Shown piece after piece: positions 44,077-53,561 of a DNA stretch of 64,000 bases. Below the pieces are notes generated by a model. The model was not told the DNA's origin and did no database searches. It saw only the letters and a program-made list of their open reading frames with translations. Position numbers and translations under genes: made by a program. Position 1 is the first letter of the stretch, and the number at the start of each line of letters is the position of its first letter. This stretch comes from Flavobacterium sp. NG2 (GTDB lineage: Bacteria > Bacteroidota > Bacteroidia > Flavobacteriales > Flavobacteriaceae). Location of the stretch: positions 2,520,001-2,584,000 of the forward strand of contig NZ_CP139420.1 of assembly GCF_034119845.1 (NCBI RefSeq). Reading direction: 5' to 3'.

Positions 44077-44796
44077 ATGAAGAAAGAAATGAAATTAATT
44101 TTTGTATTTATGTTGACAATTTTCTTGTCAGGAAAAGGAGTTGCTCAAGAAGTCGAAAAAGTATTATATGTAAAACCAGTTGCAGTAAAATACACTAAGG
44201 GTGATAGCTATTCTTTTACAGTGGGGTATGTAGTAAATGAAGACCGTGATGTAAATTTTGAACTAACTCAAGGTCCAGAAAAGTATTGGTTGAGTAAAAA
44301 AGTACCCGTAAAAAAAGGTCGTGGAATACTTGAAATAAAACTTGATGTAGTGAAGCCAATTCCAGTTGGTGATGGATATCGATTAATGTTGGCGCTAAGA
44401 GAGCGTAATGGAGACTGGAAAACAACCATATCTTCTGTGGTTCTTTACAATGTTGAATTTGTAGATGAAGAATTTCGTTTTGCAGATAATGCTTCATTTT
44501 CTCCTTTGACTCCTAATGTTCTTCAAAGTGCTGAAGTATTGGATTTTGAGATTGATTGTCAATTTAGTAAAGAACAATATGTGCAGGTTGCGGTATGGAG
44601 TGGTAATAACTGGATTTCATCTTCACCTAAGATGAAAGTAGCTCCAGGAAATAGTACGCAAGAGATAAGTGTTCCGGTAAAAACAGCTTTAGAAGGTAGT
44701 AATCACCGATTTGTATTAAATTTTGGTACTGAAAAAGACTTTGAAAATAAAAAAACAAAATCTAAAGAAATTACAGGAATAACTTTTAAAAATTAA
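44077..44796 (+). CDS. Secreted beta-sandwich-like hypothetical protein
   Basis: The 239-residue protein has a signal peptide (LIFVFMLTIFLSGKGVAQ) and then two related beta-rich halves (about 28-128 and 129-239). Each starts with strands like VKPVAVKYTKGDSYSFTVGYVV or LDFEIDCQFSKEQYVQVAVW and contains a DW or NW turn. I do not recognise a family; an Ig-like sugar-binding or structural role is possible. It precedes a Kelch lipoprotein and a sulfatase in the same direction, with a 140-base gap. Confidence 0.7.
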   Translation: MKKEMKLIFVFMLTIFLSGKGVAQEVEKVLYVKPVAVKYTKGDSYSFTVGYVVNEDRDVNFELTQGPEKYWLSKKVPVKKGRGILEIKLDVVKPIPVGDGYRLMLALRERNGDWKTTISSVVLYNVEFVDEEFRFADNASFSPLTPNVLQSAEVLDFEIDCQFSKEQYVQVAVWSGNNWISSSPKMKVAPGNSTQEISVPVKTALEGSNHRFVLNFGTEKDFENKKTKSKEITGITFKN

Positions 44797-44936
44797 TATT
44801 AAAAGCTGTACAGCTAACATTAAGTCTTTTAATTCCTGGAATCGGATTTACACAAAACAATAATGTGTCTATTGATTTCCTTTCCCTGATGCTGTAGGTT
44901 TTGTGATTTTGAATAAAGAATACCTGTAAAATTAAA

Positions 44937-45929
44937 ATGAATAAAAAAATACTATTTGTAAGTTTCTTAATGTTACTCTTGGCTATGGCTTGTGCTAAAA
45001 AGTTACAACCTACAGCTGAAATTAATAAAGTTTGGACAACCGTTTCATCGGCAGATAATTCATTGCCAATCGCTCGTCATGAAGCTGCTTTTATAAGAGT
45101 GGGTAAAAAAATGTTTCTTTTAGGCGGGCGTGGAATTAAACCGACAAGCATTTTTGATATCGAAACACAAAAGTGGACTAAAGGAACAAAACCACCTATT
45201 GAATTGCATCACTTTCAGCCTGTAGTACATAATAGTAAAGTTTATATTATTGGAGCTTTGACAGGACCTTATCCAAGTGAAACGCCAGTGCCTAATATTT
45301 ATATATATGATACTAAAAAGGATATTTGGTCAAAAGGAGGGGTCATTCCTGCAACTCGTTTGAGAGGTTCTACAGGTAACGTTATTATAGGGAATATGGT
45401 TTATGTCTCTTGTGGTATCATTGATGGACATAGAAGTGGACACCAAAAAGGTTTAGACAGTTATAATATAATTACAGCTAAATGGGAAGTGTTACCAGAT
45501 GCTCCACGAGCTAGAGATCATTTTCAGGCAGTAACGACTAATGGTAAAATCTACGTACTAGGAGGTAGGCAATCAATGGCTCCAGACAAAACATTTTCTG
45601 AAACAATTGGAGAAGTGGATGTGTACGATATAAAAAACAGGAAGTGGGAAACATTGAAGGAGGAGTTACCCAATCAACGTGCTGGATCAATGTCTACTGT
45701 TTATCATAACGAAATTTTAGTGATAGGAGGTGAGTCAATTCGTCAAGGGCATGCACACAATGAGGTTGATGCTTTGAATATCACCAATCATACTTGGCGT
45801 GTTTTCCCGTCTTTAGTAAGAGGACGACACGGTTCGGGAATATTAAATTATAAGGATGTTTTGTATATAGCATCAGGAAGTGGTAATAGAGGTGGATCAC
45901 CAGAATTAACAACAATGGAAAAATATTAA
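44937..45929 (+). CDS. Kelch-repeat (galactose-oxidase-like) lipoprotein
   Basis: The 330-residue protein has a lipobox (LLAMAC, Cys19) and five to six Kelch repeats forming a beta-propeller, with repeated units such as MFLLGGRG, VYIIGALTG, IYVLGGRQ and ILVIGGES. Related propellers include N-acetylneuraminate epimerases and sugar-binding lyase partners. It precedes the sulfatase by 14 bases, so the two are co-transcribed and the propeller may bind or process a sulfated glycan. No catalytic set can be fixed. Confidence 0.82.
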   Translation: MNKKILFVSFLMLLLAMACAKKLQPTAEINKVWTTVSSADNSLPIARHEAAFIRVGKKMFLLGGRGIKPTSIFDIETQKWTKGTKPPIELHHFQPVVHNSKVYIIGALTGPYPSETPVPNIYIYDTKKDIWSKGGVIPATRLRGSTGNVIIGNMVYVSCGIIDGHRSGHQKGLDSYNIITAKWEVLPDAPRARDHFQAVTTNGKIYVLGGRQSMAPDKTFSETIGEVDVYDIKNRKWETLKEELPNQRAGSMSTVYHNEILVIGGESIRQGHAHNEVDALNITNHTWRVFPSLVRGRHGSGILNYKDVLYIASGSGNRGGSPELTTMEKY

Positions 45930-45943
45930 TTGTAATTATAAAA

Positions 45944-47761
45944 ATGAAAATATTAAAGACGACGGTACTTTTGAGTGTTTTAATTCTAGGGTGTGTCTCT
46001 AAAAATGAAGCGCAATCAGTAAAGAAATCACAACCTAATGTAATCCTGATTATTACAGATGACCAAGGGTATGGCGATTTAGGAGCTACAGGAAATACTA
46101 TTATTAAGACGCCAAATATTGACTCTTTTTATAATGAAAGTTACCACTTAACAGATTTTCATGTTGGACCTACTTGCGCACCTACTCGTTCCTCTTTGAT
46201 GACTGGACGATACGCTAATAGTGTTGGGGTTTGGCATACAGTAGGAGGATGGTCTTTACTTCGCGAAGACGAAAAAACTTTAGGTGATATGTTTACTCAA
46301 GCAGGTTATATAACTGGGGCTTTTGGTAAATGGCACCTAGGAGACAATTATGATTTTAAACCAGAAAACAGGGGGTTTCATGAAACCGTAATGCATCAAG
46401 GTGGAGGAATTGAACAAACACCTGATTATTGGGGAAATACGTACTTTGATGATACTTATTTTAAAAATGGAAAGCCTCAAAAATACAAAGGGTATTGTAC
46501 AGATGTGTTTTTTGAACAAGCTATCAACTTCATTAAAACGAATAAAAACAAACCTTTCTTTTGCTATCTAGCTCCTAACGCTCCTCATGGGCCATACAAT
46601 GTTCCAGTTGAATATTACAACCTATATAAAGATCTTCCTGAAACAGTTTTAGCTGACAAACAAAAACGTTTTTACGGAATGATTTCTAATATCGATGATA
46701 ATTTTGGAAAACTTCGTAAAGCTTTAACAAAATTAAAAGTGTCTGATAATACCATTTTGATATACATGACAGATAACGGAACTGCTGCGGGATATTATGC
46801 TAAAGGAGCAAAAGTAACTGGTTACAATGCTGAAATGCGTGGCACAAAAGGAAGTGAATACGAAGGAGGGCATCGAGTACCTTTCTTTATTTATTGGAAA
46901 GATGGGAAAATTTCAACTCCCAAAGATATTGATGAACTAACGGCACAACTAGATATCATGCCTACATTGGCTGAAATGTGTGGAATTGAGTTGCCAAAAG
47001 ACCATAAAAAAATAAACGGAAAAAGTATTCTTCCTTTATTGAGAGGAACACAAACTTCTGATGATCGTATATTAGTTACCGATTCTCAACGTATTCAAAA
47101 TCCTGAAAAATGGAAATCCTCTGCCGTGATGCAAAACAAATGGCGTTTAATTAACGGAAAAGAATTGTATGACGTTGCCAATGACAAAGGTCAAAAAAAC
47201 AATATTGCAGCACAAAAACCTGATAAAGTGGCTGAAATGAGAAATTTCTATGAAAACTGGTGGAAAGAAGTTTCTGTTGATTTTGATAAAGAAGTTTGTT
47301 TTAAGATAGGTAATAAACTAGAAAATCCAATCACACTAACCGCTCATGACGTACATGCGGCTAACGGACAACAACCTTGGAACCAACCGAGTATTCGTGA
47401 AGGACAAAAAGGATCAGGATATTGGAGTGTAAACATTCTTTCAGAAGGTACTTACGAGCTATCACTAAGAAGATATCCGCTCGAGGCAAATTTAGCTTTA
47501 AATGCATCAGCAAAGGCTATAACTAGAAAAGAAATTTCAGGTCTTGAGGAAGATGTTCCTGCCGGAAAAGTTATGAATTATGTAGCAGCAACTATTAATT
47601 TTGGGAATACTGTAAAAGAAAAAGTAAATGTATCACCTACTGATTTTGCAGCTAACTTTAGAGTACATCTAAAAGCAGGTAAAACAACTTTAAATGCTAG
47701 TTTTATAGATGACAAAGGAGAGGAGAATGTTGCCTATTACGTGTACATAAAGAAAATATAA
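45944..47761 (+). CDS. Type I sulfatase (arylsulfatase family, S1) with C-terminal extension
   Basis: The 605-residue protein has a signal peptide with a possible lipobox (LILGC, Cys17). The sulfatase core shows metal ligands DD at 39-40, the maturation signature CAPTR at 78-82 (Cys78 becoming formylglycine), K129 and H131 in FGKWHLG, and TDNGT. About 150 C-terminal residues after the core (from about 455) form an added beta-rich domain. It should remove sulfate from a glycan or arylsulfate in the periplasm. The needed maturase gene is not in the window. The TRSSLMTGR block is typical of S1. Confidence 0.92.
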   Translation: MKILKTTVLLSVLILGCVSKNEAQSVKKSQPNVILIITDDQGYGDLGATGNTIIKTPNIDSFYNESYHLTDFHVGPTCAPTRSSLMTGRYANSVGVWHTVGGWSLLREDEKTLGDMFTQAGYITGAFGKWHLGDNYDFKPENRGFHETVMHQGGGIEQTPDYWGNTYFDDTYFKNGKPQKYKGYCTDVFFEQAINFIKTNKNKPFFCYLAPNAPHGPYNVPVEYYNLYKDLPETVLADKQKRFYGMISNIDDNFGKLRKALTKLKVSDNTILIYMTDNGTAAGYYAKGAKVTGYNAEMRGTKGSEYEGGHRVPFFIYWKDGKISTPKDIDELTAQLDIMPTLAEMCGIELPKDHKKINGKSILPLLRGTQTSDDRILVTDSQRIQNPEKWKSSAVMQNKWRLINGKELYDVANDKGQKNNIAAQKPDKVAEMRNFYENWWKEVSVDFDKEVCFKIGNKLENPITLTAHDVHAANGQQPWNQPSIREGQKGSGYWSVNILSEGTYELSLRRYPLEANLALNASAKAITRKEISGLEEDVPAGKVMNYVAATINFGNTVKEKVNVSPTDFAANFRVHLKAGKTTLNASFIDDKGEENVAYYVYIKKI

Positions 47762-47780
47762 ATACACAAAATTGTATAAT

Positions 47781-47810
47781 AAAAAACTCCAGAATGCTCT
47801 GGAGTTTTTT
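47781..47810. terminator. Bidirectional terminator
   Basis: AAAAAACTCCAGA (47781-47793) pairs with TCTGGAGTTTTTT (47798-47810) around a 4-base loop. It separates the convergent sulfatase and immunophilin genes and serves both. Confidence 0.9.
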
Positions 47811-47829
47811 ACTATATAAGTATTTGGTT

Positions 47830-49044
47830 TTATTGCTTGCTTGCAGTCTTATCTTTAAATGCTTCTATTTCAAAAATAAGTGTAGCATTTGGCGGAATCA
47901 CACCACCAGCGCCACTTTCACCATAAGCTAAATTGGATGGGATAACTGCAATGATTTTTTCACCAATGGTTAGTAATTCCATAGCCTCAGTAAATCCTGG
48001 AATCATACTGTCTTTTTTGCCTACTTCATAAGGGAAAGGTTGGTATCCGTTTTGAGCTGCACGATTAGGGTTGTGTTGTCCGTAAGTTTTACTTAACTCT
48101 TCATAACTAGTGTCAAATAAGGTTCCATCTTCAAAATAACCTGCATAGTGAAAGTAGATTGTTGAGCCAGGAGCAGGTTTTACTCCGTTTCCTTTGTTGA
48201 TTACTTTATACGCTAAACCTGAAGCTGTTGTTTTAGCCGAAGCTTTAACTTCATTGATATATGCTTTTTTAGCTGCTATTACTGGGGCATATTTTTCAAA
48301 GTAAGCTCTTTTTTGTTCTTCTTGTAGAGCGATCTCTTTTTGTCTGTTTTCTTCGTCAATCAAAGCTTGTTTTTTATCGTCTTCTGCTTTGTTATTGAAA
48401 TAATTAGTAAAAACTTTAGCAGCATCAAACTTTTTAGCCAAAGCACCCACCTTTGTGATGGTAATTTTTGTAGTTACATCTCCTTGAGTGATAGCATTAA
48501 CAATATCCATACCTTCAGTAACATGTCCAAAAATAGTATGTTTTCCATCTAACCAAGGTGTTTCTTTATGTGTAATAAAGAATTGACTTCCATTGGTTTT
48601 CGGTCCAGAATTAGCCATCGCTAGGATACCACCTTTATCAAATTTTAATTCTGGCAAGAATTCATCTTTAAAGGCGTAGCCTGGATCTCCTGCACCCGTT
48701 CCTTGTGGGTCTCCTCCTTGAATCATAAAGTCATTAATTACTCTATGAAATTTAAGACCGTTAAAAAAAGGCTTTCCTTTTAGTTTTTCATCTTTTACGA
48801 ATTTGTTTGTTCCTTCAGCAAGTGAAATAAAGTTAGCAACCGTTACTGGCGTTTTTTGGTATTCTAATTCGATAACAATAGTACCTTTAGTAGTATTTAT
48901 CGTTGCAAAAATTCCTTCGGCAGGTTTTTTAGAAGCTGCTTTGGTGGTAGTTGTTGGTTTTTTAGTAACAACTGTTTTTTTTGTAGTTTGTGCTTGGATA
49001 TTTAAAACACCTAAGAGCACAAGGCATAAAAATTTTAATTTCAT
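47830..49044 (-). CDS. Cyclophilin-FKBP dual-domain peptidyl-prolyl isomerase, copy 1
   Basis: The 404-residue protein has a signal peptide (MKLKFLCLVLLGVLNIQAQ), a Thr/Lys/Pro-rich linker, a cyclophilin domain (about 43-205, FHRVINDFMIQGGDPQGTG and NGSQFFIT), a charged helical linker with EENRQKEIALQEEQKRAYFEKY, and an FKBP domain (about 275-400, VPSNLAYGESGAGGVIPPNATLIFEIE). Both are proline isomerases and probably act in the periplasm. Such fusions have been described in flavobacteria as dual-family immunophilins. A related gene follows upstream at 49067. Confidence 0.92.
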   Translation of the reverse strand: MKLKFLCLVLLGVLNIQAQTTKKTVVTKKPTTTTKAASKKPAEGIFATINTTKGTIVIELEYQKTPVTVANFISLAEGTNKFVKDEKLKGKPFFNGLKFHRVINDFMIQGGDPQGTGAGDPGYAFKDEFLPELKFDKGGILAMANSGPKTNGSQFFITHKETPWLDGKHTIFGHVTEGMDIVNAITQGDVTTKITITKVGALAKKFDAAKVFTNYFNNKAEDDKKQALIDEENRQKEIALQEEQKRAYFEKYAPVIAAKKAYINEVKASAKTTASGLAYKVINKGNGVKPAPGSTIYFHYAGYFEDGTLFDTSYEELSKTYGQHNPNRAAQNGYQPFPYEVGKKDSMIPGFTEAMELLTIGEKIIAVIPSNLAYGESGAGGVIPPNATLIFEIEAFKDKTASKQ

Positions 49045-49066
49045 TTTGATAATTTTAAGGTCTTTT

Positions 49067-50176
49067 TTATTGTTGTGATTCTAAAAGTTCAATTTCAAAA
49101 ATAATATTGGCATTTGGAGGTATTACATCTCCAGCTCCACCAGCTCCATAAGCTAAATGGGAAGGAATAAATAATACAGCTTTATCTCCAAAGGACAATT
49201 TTTCAAGTCCTTCTATAAATCCAGGAATCATGCCATCTTTTCTACCCGCTTGAAATGGGATAGGAATGTATTGATTTGCTTCGGCTCTAGCAGGGTCAAA
49301 TTTTCCAAATGTTTTAGCGATGTTTTGGATACTAGTATCAAAAAGTCTACCATCTTCTAAAAAACCGGCATAATGAATAAAAATTTCTGTTCCTTTTGAA
49401 GGTTTCTTACCAGCTGATTTTTTGGTAATGACATACTTTAAACCTGTTGACGTTTTAGTAGCTTTTGCTTTTAATGCATTAAAATAATTGGTTTTGTCTT
49501 CTCGAACTTCCTTGAATTTTTCATCATAAACGGATAATTCAGCAAGTTTTTTCTTTTGTTTTTCAGCCTCAACTGAGAAATAATCGTAAAATGTTTTCTC
49601 TGCATTGAATTTTTTTGCAGCTTCTCCTTTTCGAATAATTGTCACACTTTTGATAAAATCGTTTTGTTGTATCTGATTGACAACTTCCATTCCTTTATCT
49701 ACTACATGTCCAAAAATAGTATGTTTGCCGTCCAGCCAAGAAGTAGGAAGGTGTGTGATGAAGAATTGACTACTGTTTGTAGCTGGTCCGTTATTGGCCA
49801 TTGCCAAAACACCACCATCCGAAAATCTTAAATCGGTAATTTCATCTTTGAATTTATAACCTGCATCCCCCGAACCAGTTCCTAATGGATCTCCAGTTTG
49901 AATCATAAAATCATTGATAACTCTGTGAAACTTTAATCCATCATAAAATGGGCGTCCTTTAAGATGTTCATTGGTAACAAAATTATTTTTTCCTTCTGCC
50001 AATGTTATAAAATTTGCCACAGTTATTGGTGCTTTAGTATAATTGAGTTCAAGAATAATTTCGCCCCTATTGGTTTCAATTTTAGCATACAGACCATCAG
50101 CTAAATTATCGTTTTCGTCTTTACACGAATAAAAGCTAAAGATTATAAGTAAAAAATATAGGATGTTTTTTTTCAT
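49067..50176 (-). CDS. Cyclophilin-FKBP dual-domain peptidyl-prolyl isomerase, copy 2 (lipoprotein)
   Basis: The 369-residue protein has a lipobox (FYSC, Cys17) and the same order as its neighbour: cyclophilin (about 28-185, FHRVINDFMIQTGDPLGTG), a lysine-rich helical linker, and FKBP (about 245-369, IPSHLAYGAGGAGDVIPPNANIIFEIELLE). It is probably anchored in the envelope. It is a tandem paralogue of the 47830 gene, 22 bases away, and follows the GldI gene by 13 bases. Confidence 0.92.
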   Translation of the reverse strand: MKKNILYFLLIIFSFYSCKDENDNLADGLYAKIETNRGEIILELNYTKAPITVANFITLAEGKNNFVTNEHLKGRPFYDGLKFHRVINDFMIQTGDPLGTGSGDAGYKFKDEITDLRFSDGGVLAMANNGPATNSSQFFITHLPTSWLDGKHTIFGHVVDKGMEVVNQIQQNDFIKSVTIIRKGEAAKKFNAEKTFYDYFSVEAEKQKKKLAELSVYDEKFKEVREDKTNYFNALKAKATKTSTGLKYVITKKSAGKKPSKGTEIFIHYAGFLEDGRLFDTSIQNIAKTFGKFDPARAEANQYIPIPFQAGRKDGMIPGFIEGLEKLSFGDKAVLFIPSHLAYGAGGAGDVIPPNANIIFEIELLESQQ

Positions 50177-50189
50177 AGTTATTTGGTTG

Positions 50190-50876
50190 TTATTTAATGC
50201 TGTCTTTTCGTTTTATAGGTGTTTTTGGGGCTTTATGTTCTGTCTTTTCAGTTGGATTGTTACTGTCGTTTAAAGCGTTTTGAAGTGCAACTTGAGTTGC
50301 TATTTTACGTTCCTCTTGTTCTTTTTGGTAAGCAACTTCAGATTTAAAATCTTTAAGTGTTACTGTGATTAATAAAGGTTCATTTGTGCCAATTTTTTTA
50401 GTATCTCCACGATATCCATATGCTTTGTGTGAAGGGAAAAAGAAGTTTACTTTTTCTCCACGATGCATTAATTTAATACCATCTCTTAATCCTATAAGTA
50501 TGTCTTCCTTGTCTACATAATAGGTTTGCGGTCTGAGTTCTAGTTCTGAATAGATTATTTTGCCATCAATGTCTTTAATTTCATAGTTGAAAAAAGCAAC
50601 ATCTCCTTTTTTGGGAGTAATGGTGTCTTGTAGGTTTTTAGTAATGTAATTGTACCAATATCCTTTGTCAGATGTATAGTATTGTGTTTTAGAATCTTTT
50701 TTTATAATGGCTTTGATTCTTTCTTCTTCGCTTGCATTTAACTTTTTATTTCTATCAATTGATTTTTTCATAAAAGTTCCCGAAGCATGTGAAATCGGTC
50801 TTCGAACTTCTTGATTATGTTTGCAATTCAATAGGAATAGTGAAAGAAATACCCCAAATACTATTTTATAGCTCAT
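50190..50876 (-). CDS. gldI: GldI-like gliding motility peptidyl-prolyl isomerase lipoprotein
   Basis: The 228-residue protein has a lipobox (LLNC, Cys18), a charged region and a FKBP-like domain (about 75-185) with VNFFFPSHKAYGYRGDTKKIGTNEPLLITVTLKDF. It matches in size and layout the GldI lipoprotein of Flavobacterium gliding, thought to fold type IX secretion or gliding components. The active site is less standard than in the neighbours. Gene order NrnA-GldI-immunophilins supports the call. It overlaps the NrnA gene by 11 bases. Confidence 0.8.
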   Translation of the reverse strand: MSYKIVFGVFLSLFLLNCKHNQEVRRPISHASGTFMKKSIDRNKKLNASEEERIKAIIKKDSKTQYYTSDKGYWYNYITKNLQDTITPKKGDVAFFNYEIKDIDGKIIYSELELRPQTYYVDKEDILIGLRDGIKLMHRGEKVNFFFPSHKAYGYRGDTKKIGTNEPLLITVTLKDFKSEVAYQKEQEERKIATQVALQNALNDSNNPTEKTEHKAPKTPIKRKDSIK

Positions 50877-51888
50877 GTTGTGTGTAGGTTAGTTGCGTTA
50901 CTATATTTTCAAATTTCTGAATGGTATCTTCCATTGATAATTCTGATTTTCCTCCAGCGGCATTGCGGTGTCCACCTCCGTTGAAATGGTCTCTAGCAAA
51001 TTGATTTGCATCAAAATCTCCTTGTGAGCGGAACGAAATTTTAATTATTTTTTCATCTTTATTTTCAATAAAAATAGCTGTAAAAATAATCCCTTTGATA
51101 CTTAATCCATAATTAACGATTCCTTCAGTGTCTCCTTTTACATAATGGAAAGTATCAAGTTCGTCTTGGGTTAAGGTAGTGTAAGCAGTGTTATGTTCAG
51201 CAAGAATCTTCATGTTTTGAAGTGCTCTTCCTAATAATTGTAAACGACTATAAGAACTATTGTCAAAAAGTAAATTTGGAATTTGAGTGTTTTGAACGCC
51301 TAAATCAATCAGTTCAGCGACAATTCTATGAGTGTTTCCGGTAGTTCCTGGGAATTTGAAAGATCCAGAGTCTGTTAAAATTCCAGTGTAGATACAAGTT
51401 CCAATTGTTGTATCAATAAGTTCTTTTTTATCTAAAAACGAAATGAAATTGTAAATCATTTCACAAGTAGATCCAATCGAAGTATCAGAATACATATAAG
51501 TGGAGTAATCATCAGGTTTTTGATGGTGATCAATCATAATGAAAGTAGCTTTTTGTTCAGCTAAAACAACTTCCATTTCGTTACCTGTTCTATGAAAAGC
51601 ATTGAAATCTAAAGTGAAAATAAGATCAGCTTCGTTTAATATTTTAGTGCAATTTTCTTTGTCTTTTTCAAATACTTTAACTGTTTTTGAACCTGGTAAC
51701 CAAGCTAAAAAATCAGGAAATTCATTTGGAACAATTACTATTGCTTGATGATTTAATTTTAATAAAAAATGGTATAAGGCTAAAGTAGAGCCCATTGCGT
51801 CTCCATCTGGATTACGGTGAGGAATGATGGCAATTTTTTTTGGGCTAGCTAATAATAGCTGTATAGCTTGTATGTCTTGTGTTTTCAT
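50866..51888 (-). CDS. DHH-family phosphoesterase (NrnA-like)
   Basis: The 340-residue protein has the DHH domain with IIPHRNPDGDAMGS near 22-35, DFNAFHRTGN, MIDHHQKPD (DHH at about 120), and a DHHA1 domain with FARDHFNGGGHRNAAGG near 296-312. NrnA enzymes degrade short oligoribonucleotides and may dephosphorylate pAp. It is the first gene of a four-gene run and overlaps gldI by 11 bases. Confidence 0.9.
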   Translation of the reverse strand: MKTQDIQAIQLLLASPKKIAIIPHRNPDGDAMGSTLALYHFLLKLNHQAIVIVPNEFPDFLAWLPGSKTVKVFEKDKENCTKILNEADLIFTLDFNAFHRTGNEMEVVLAEQKATFIMIDHHQKPDDYSTYMYSDTSIGSTCEMIYNFISFLDKKELIDTTIGTCIYTGILTDSGSFKFPGTTGNTHRIVAELIDLGVQNTQIPNLLFDNSSYSRLQLLGRALQNMKILAEHNTAYTTLTQDELDTFHYVKGDTEGIVNYGLSIKGIIFTAIFIENKDEKIIKISFRSQGDFDANQFARDHFNGGGHRNAAGGKSELSMEDTIQKFENIVTQLTYTQHEL

Positions 51889-52092
51889 AGTGTGCGAATT
51901 TACATTTTTTTACTGTAAAATAGGAGTTGAAATCAAAATTAACATGATTTTAGAGGATAACTTTATCTATTGTATTTAGATACAAATTTGCTTCGCTCGT
52001 TCGGTTTCGCTTGAGCCACGAATTGGAACGAATGAATTGCGCATATAATTACCCGAAATTTGAAAATAACTTTGGGGATGTTTTTTTAAAAT

Positions 52093-53346
52093 TTACAAAT
52101 GCTTCAAGTTCGCTCTTTTAAAGCGTTGGTACAATTTGTGTTTAGCTCCTTTCGAGTTTTGGGAACTATAAATCCCTACAGAACCCGAAAACAGGTAGGC
52201 TATACAACAGGCCAAAGCAATATATAAGCCACTTTCGAACCCAAAAAGTTCCATTCCCATTGCGGTACAAGCAATTGGGGTATGTGTAGCTCCTGAAAAA
52301 ACAGCCACAAAGCCCATTCCGGCTAGTAATGCGATTGGTAGCGGGATGATTAATGATAGAGCACTACCTAAAGTAGCACCTACAAAGAAGAGTGGAGTAA
52401 CTTCGCCTCCTTTAAATCCACAGCCAAGTGTAAAACCTGTAAAGAGTATTTTGAGCAAAAAATCATAATTCTCACTTGGATTACTAAACGCATCCACAAT
52501 AACTGGGACTCCTAAGCCTACAAATTTATGAACATTGAAAAAGTAGATGGCTAATGCCAAAATGGTTCCACCAATAAAAGGACGTAGTGGTGGGTATTTG
52601 ATATTTTTGGAAAATAATCGCCCCCAGAAATGAGTGGTTCGAGAAAAAAGCATGGCCGCAAATCCAAAAAAGATACTTGCTAGTACTATCCAAAGTAAAA
52701 TAGTTCCGTTTATGTTTGGAATAGTAGGAATGCTGTAATGGGTGTGTTTAACAGCCCAAAATTCAACTGTAAAATGAGCCATAAAAGCAACCGCAAACGA
52801 AAGAATGATACTTTTAAAGTCGATTTTACTACAGTATAAAACCTCAATGGCAAAAATAGCACCTGCTAATGGAGTGCCAAATACGGAAGCAAAACCAGCG
52901 CTAATTCCCATGACGATAAGTGCTCGTCTATCTGTGTTTTCTAAGTTGAAGATAATTTTGAACTGGTCGGCTATGGCACCACCCATTTGCACGGCTGTAC
53001 CTTCACGTCCTGCAGACCCTCCAAAAAGATGAGTTATTAAAGTTCCAATAAGGACAAAAGGAGCCATTTTTAATGGAATCACTTTTTGCGGTTTGTCATA
53101 TTCTTCTAGGAGTAAGTTGTTTCCTTTTACGACTGATGTTCCATAATAATGATAGCCTAAACCAATAAGCAATCCTCCCATTGGCAACAGCCAAACAATC
53201 CAATTATGATGTTCTCTAATTTGGGTAACCCATTCTAAAGAAACTAGAAAAAAAGCAGAGGCAGAACCAGAAAAAAAGCCTATCAAAACACAAATGAAAA
53301 ACCATTTGAGTAAGATAGGCAGTATTGTTTTGACTTTTTCTAACAT
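52093..53346 (-). CDS. ClC-family voltage-gated chloride channel/transporter
   Basis: The ATG at 53346 gives 417 residues; upstream in-frame codons translate a palindromic intergenic repeat and were rejected. About ten membrane helices are present, with the ClC signatures GSAGREGTAVQMG (gating Glu in GREG), FGTPLAGAIFAIEVL and GFKGGEVTPLFFVGATLG. It could be a channel or a Cl-/H+ exchanger. It has no CBS domains. It stands alone. Confidence 0.93.
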   Translation of the reverse strand: MLEKVKTILPILLKWFFICVLIGFFSGSASAFFLVSLEWVTQIREHHNWIVWLLPMGGLLIGLGYHYYGTSVVKGNNLLLEEYDKPQKVIPLKMAPFVLIGTLITHLFGGSAGREGTAVQMGGAIADQFKIIFNLENTDRRALIVMGISAGFASVFGTPLAGAIFAIEVLYCSKIDFKSIILSFAVAFMAHFTVEFWAVKHTHYSIPTIPNINGTILLWIVLASIFFGFAAMLFSRTTHFWGRLFSKNIKYPPLRPFIGGTILALAIYFFNVHKFVGLGVPVIVDAFSNPSENYDFLLKILFTGFTLGCGFKGGEVTPLFFVGATLGSALSLIIPLPIALLAGMGFVAVFSGATHTPIACTAMGMELFGFESGLYIALACCIAYLFSGSVGIYSSQNSKGAKHKLYQRFKRANLKHL

Positions 53347-53380
53347 GAAGTTATTTGTCAGGGCAAATAAATGGTTTATG

Positions 53381-53512
53381 TAACCGCAGATTTGCATTTT
53401 TTTTTTTTGAATTATTCTGATGCATTTAAACCGCTTTAAAGCGGAATTAGCGCAAATTTTACACAAACCTTAAATTTAAATTTTAAGGAAGAAATCTGTG
53501 AATCTGCGGTTA
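53381..53512. repeat. Composite palindromic intergenic element
   Basis: TAACCGCAGATT (53381-53392) and AATCTGCGGTTA (53501-53512) form a perfect 12-base outer inverted repeat. Inside are the palindrome CCGCTTTAAAGCGG (53431-53444) and CCTTAAA/TTTAAGG (53468-53488). The 22-base sequence around the first inner palindrome recurs inverted at 54148-54169. Confidence 0.8.
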
Positions 53513-53561
53513 TATTATTATTGCATCAGTTTGCTCGGGATATTTTATAAAGTCTGATGTT

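Noticed and set aside
53347..53466. 40-residue N-terminal extension of the ClC gene
   Set aside because: It would translate palindromic intergenic repeat DNA; the ATG at 53346 gives a normal ClC start.
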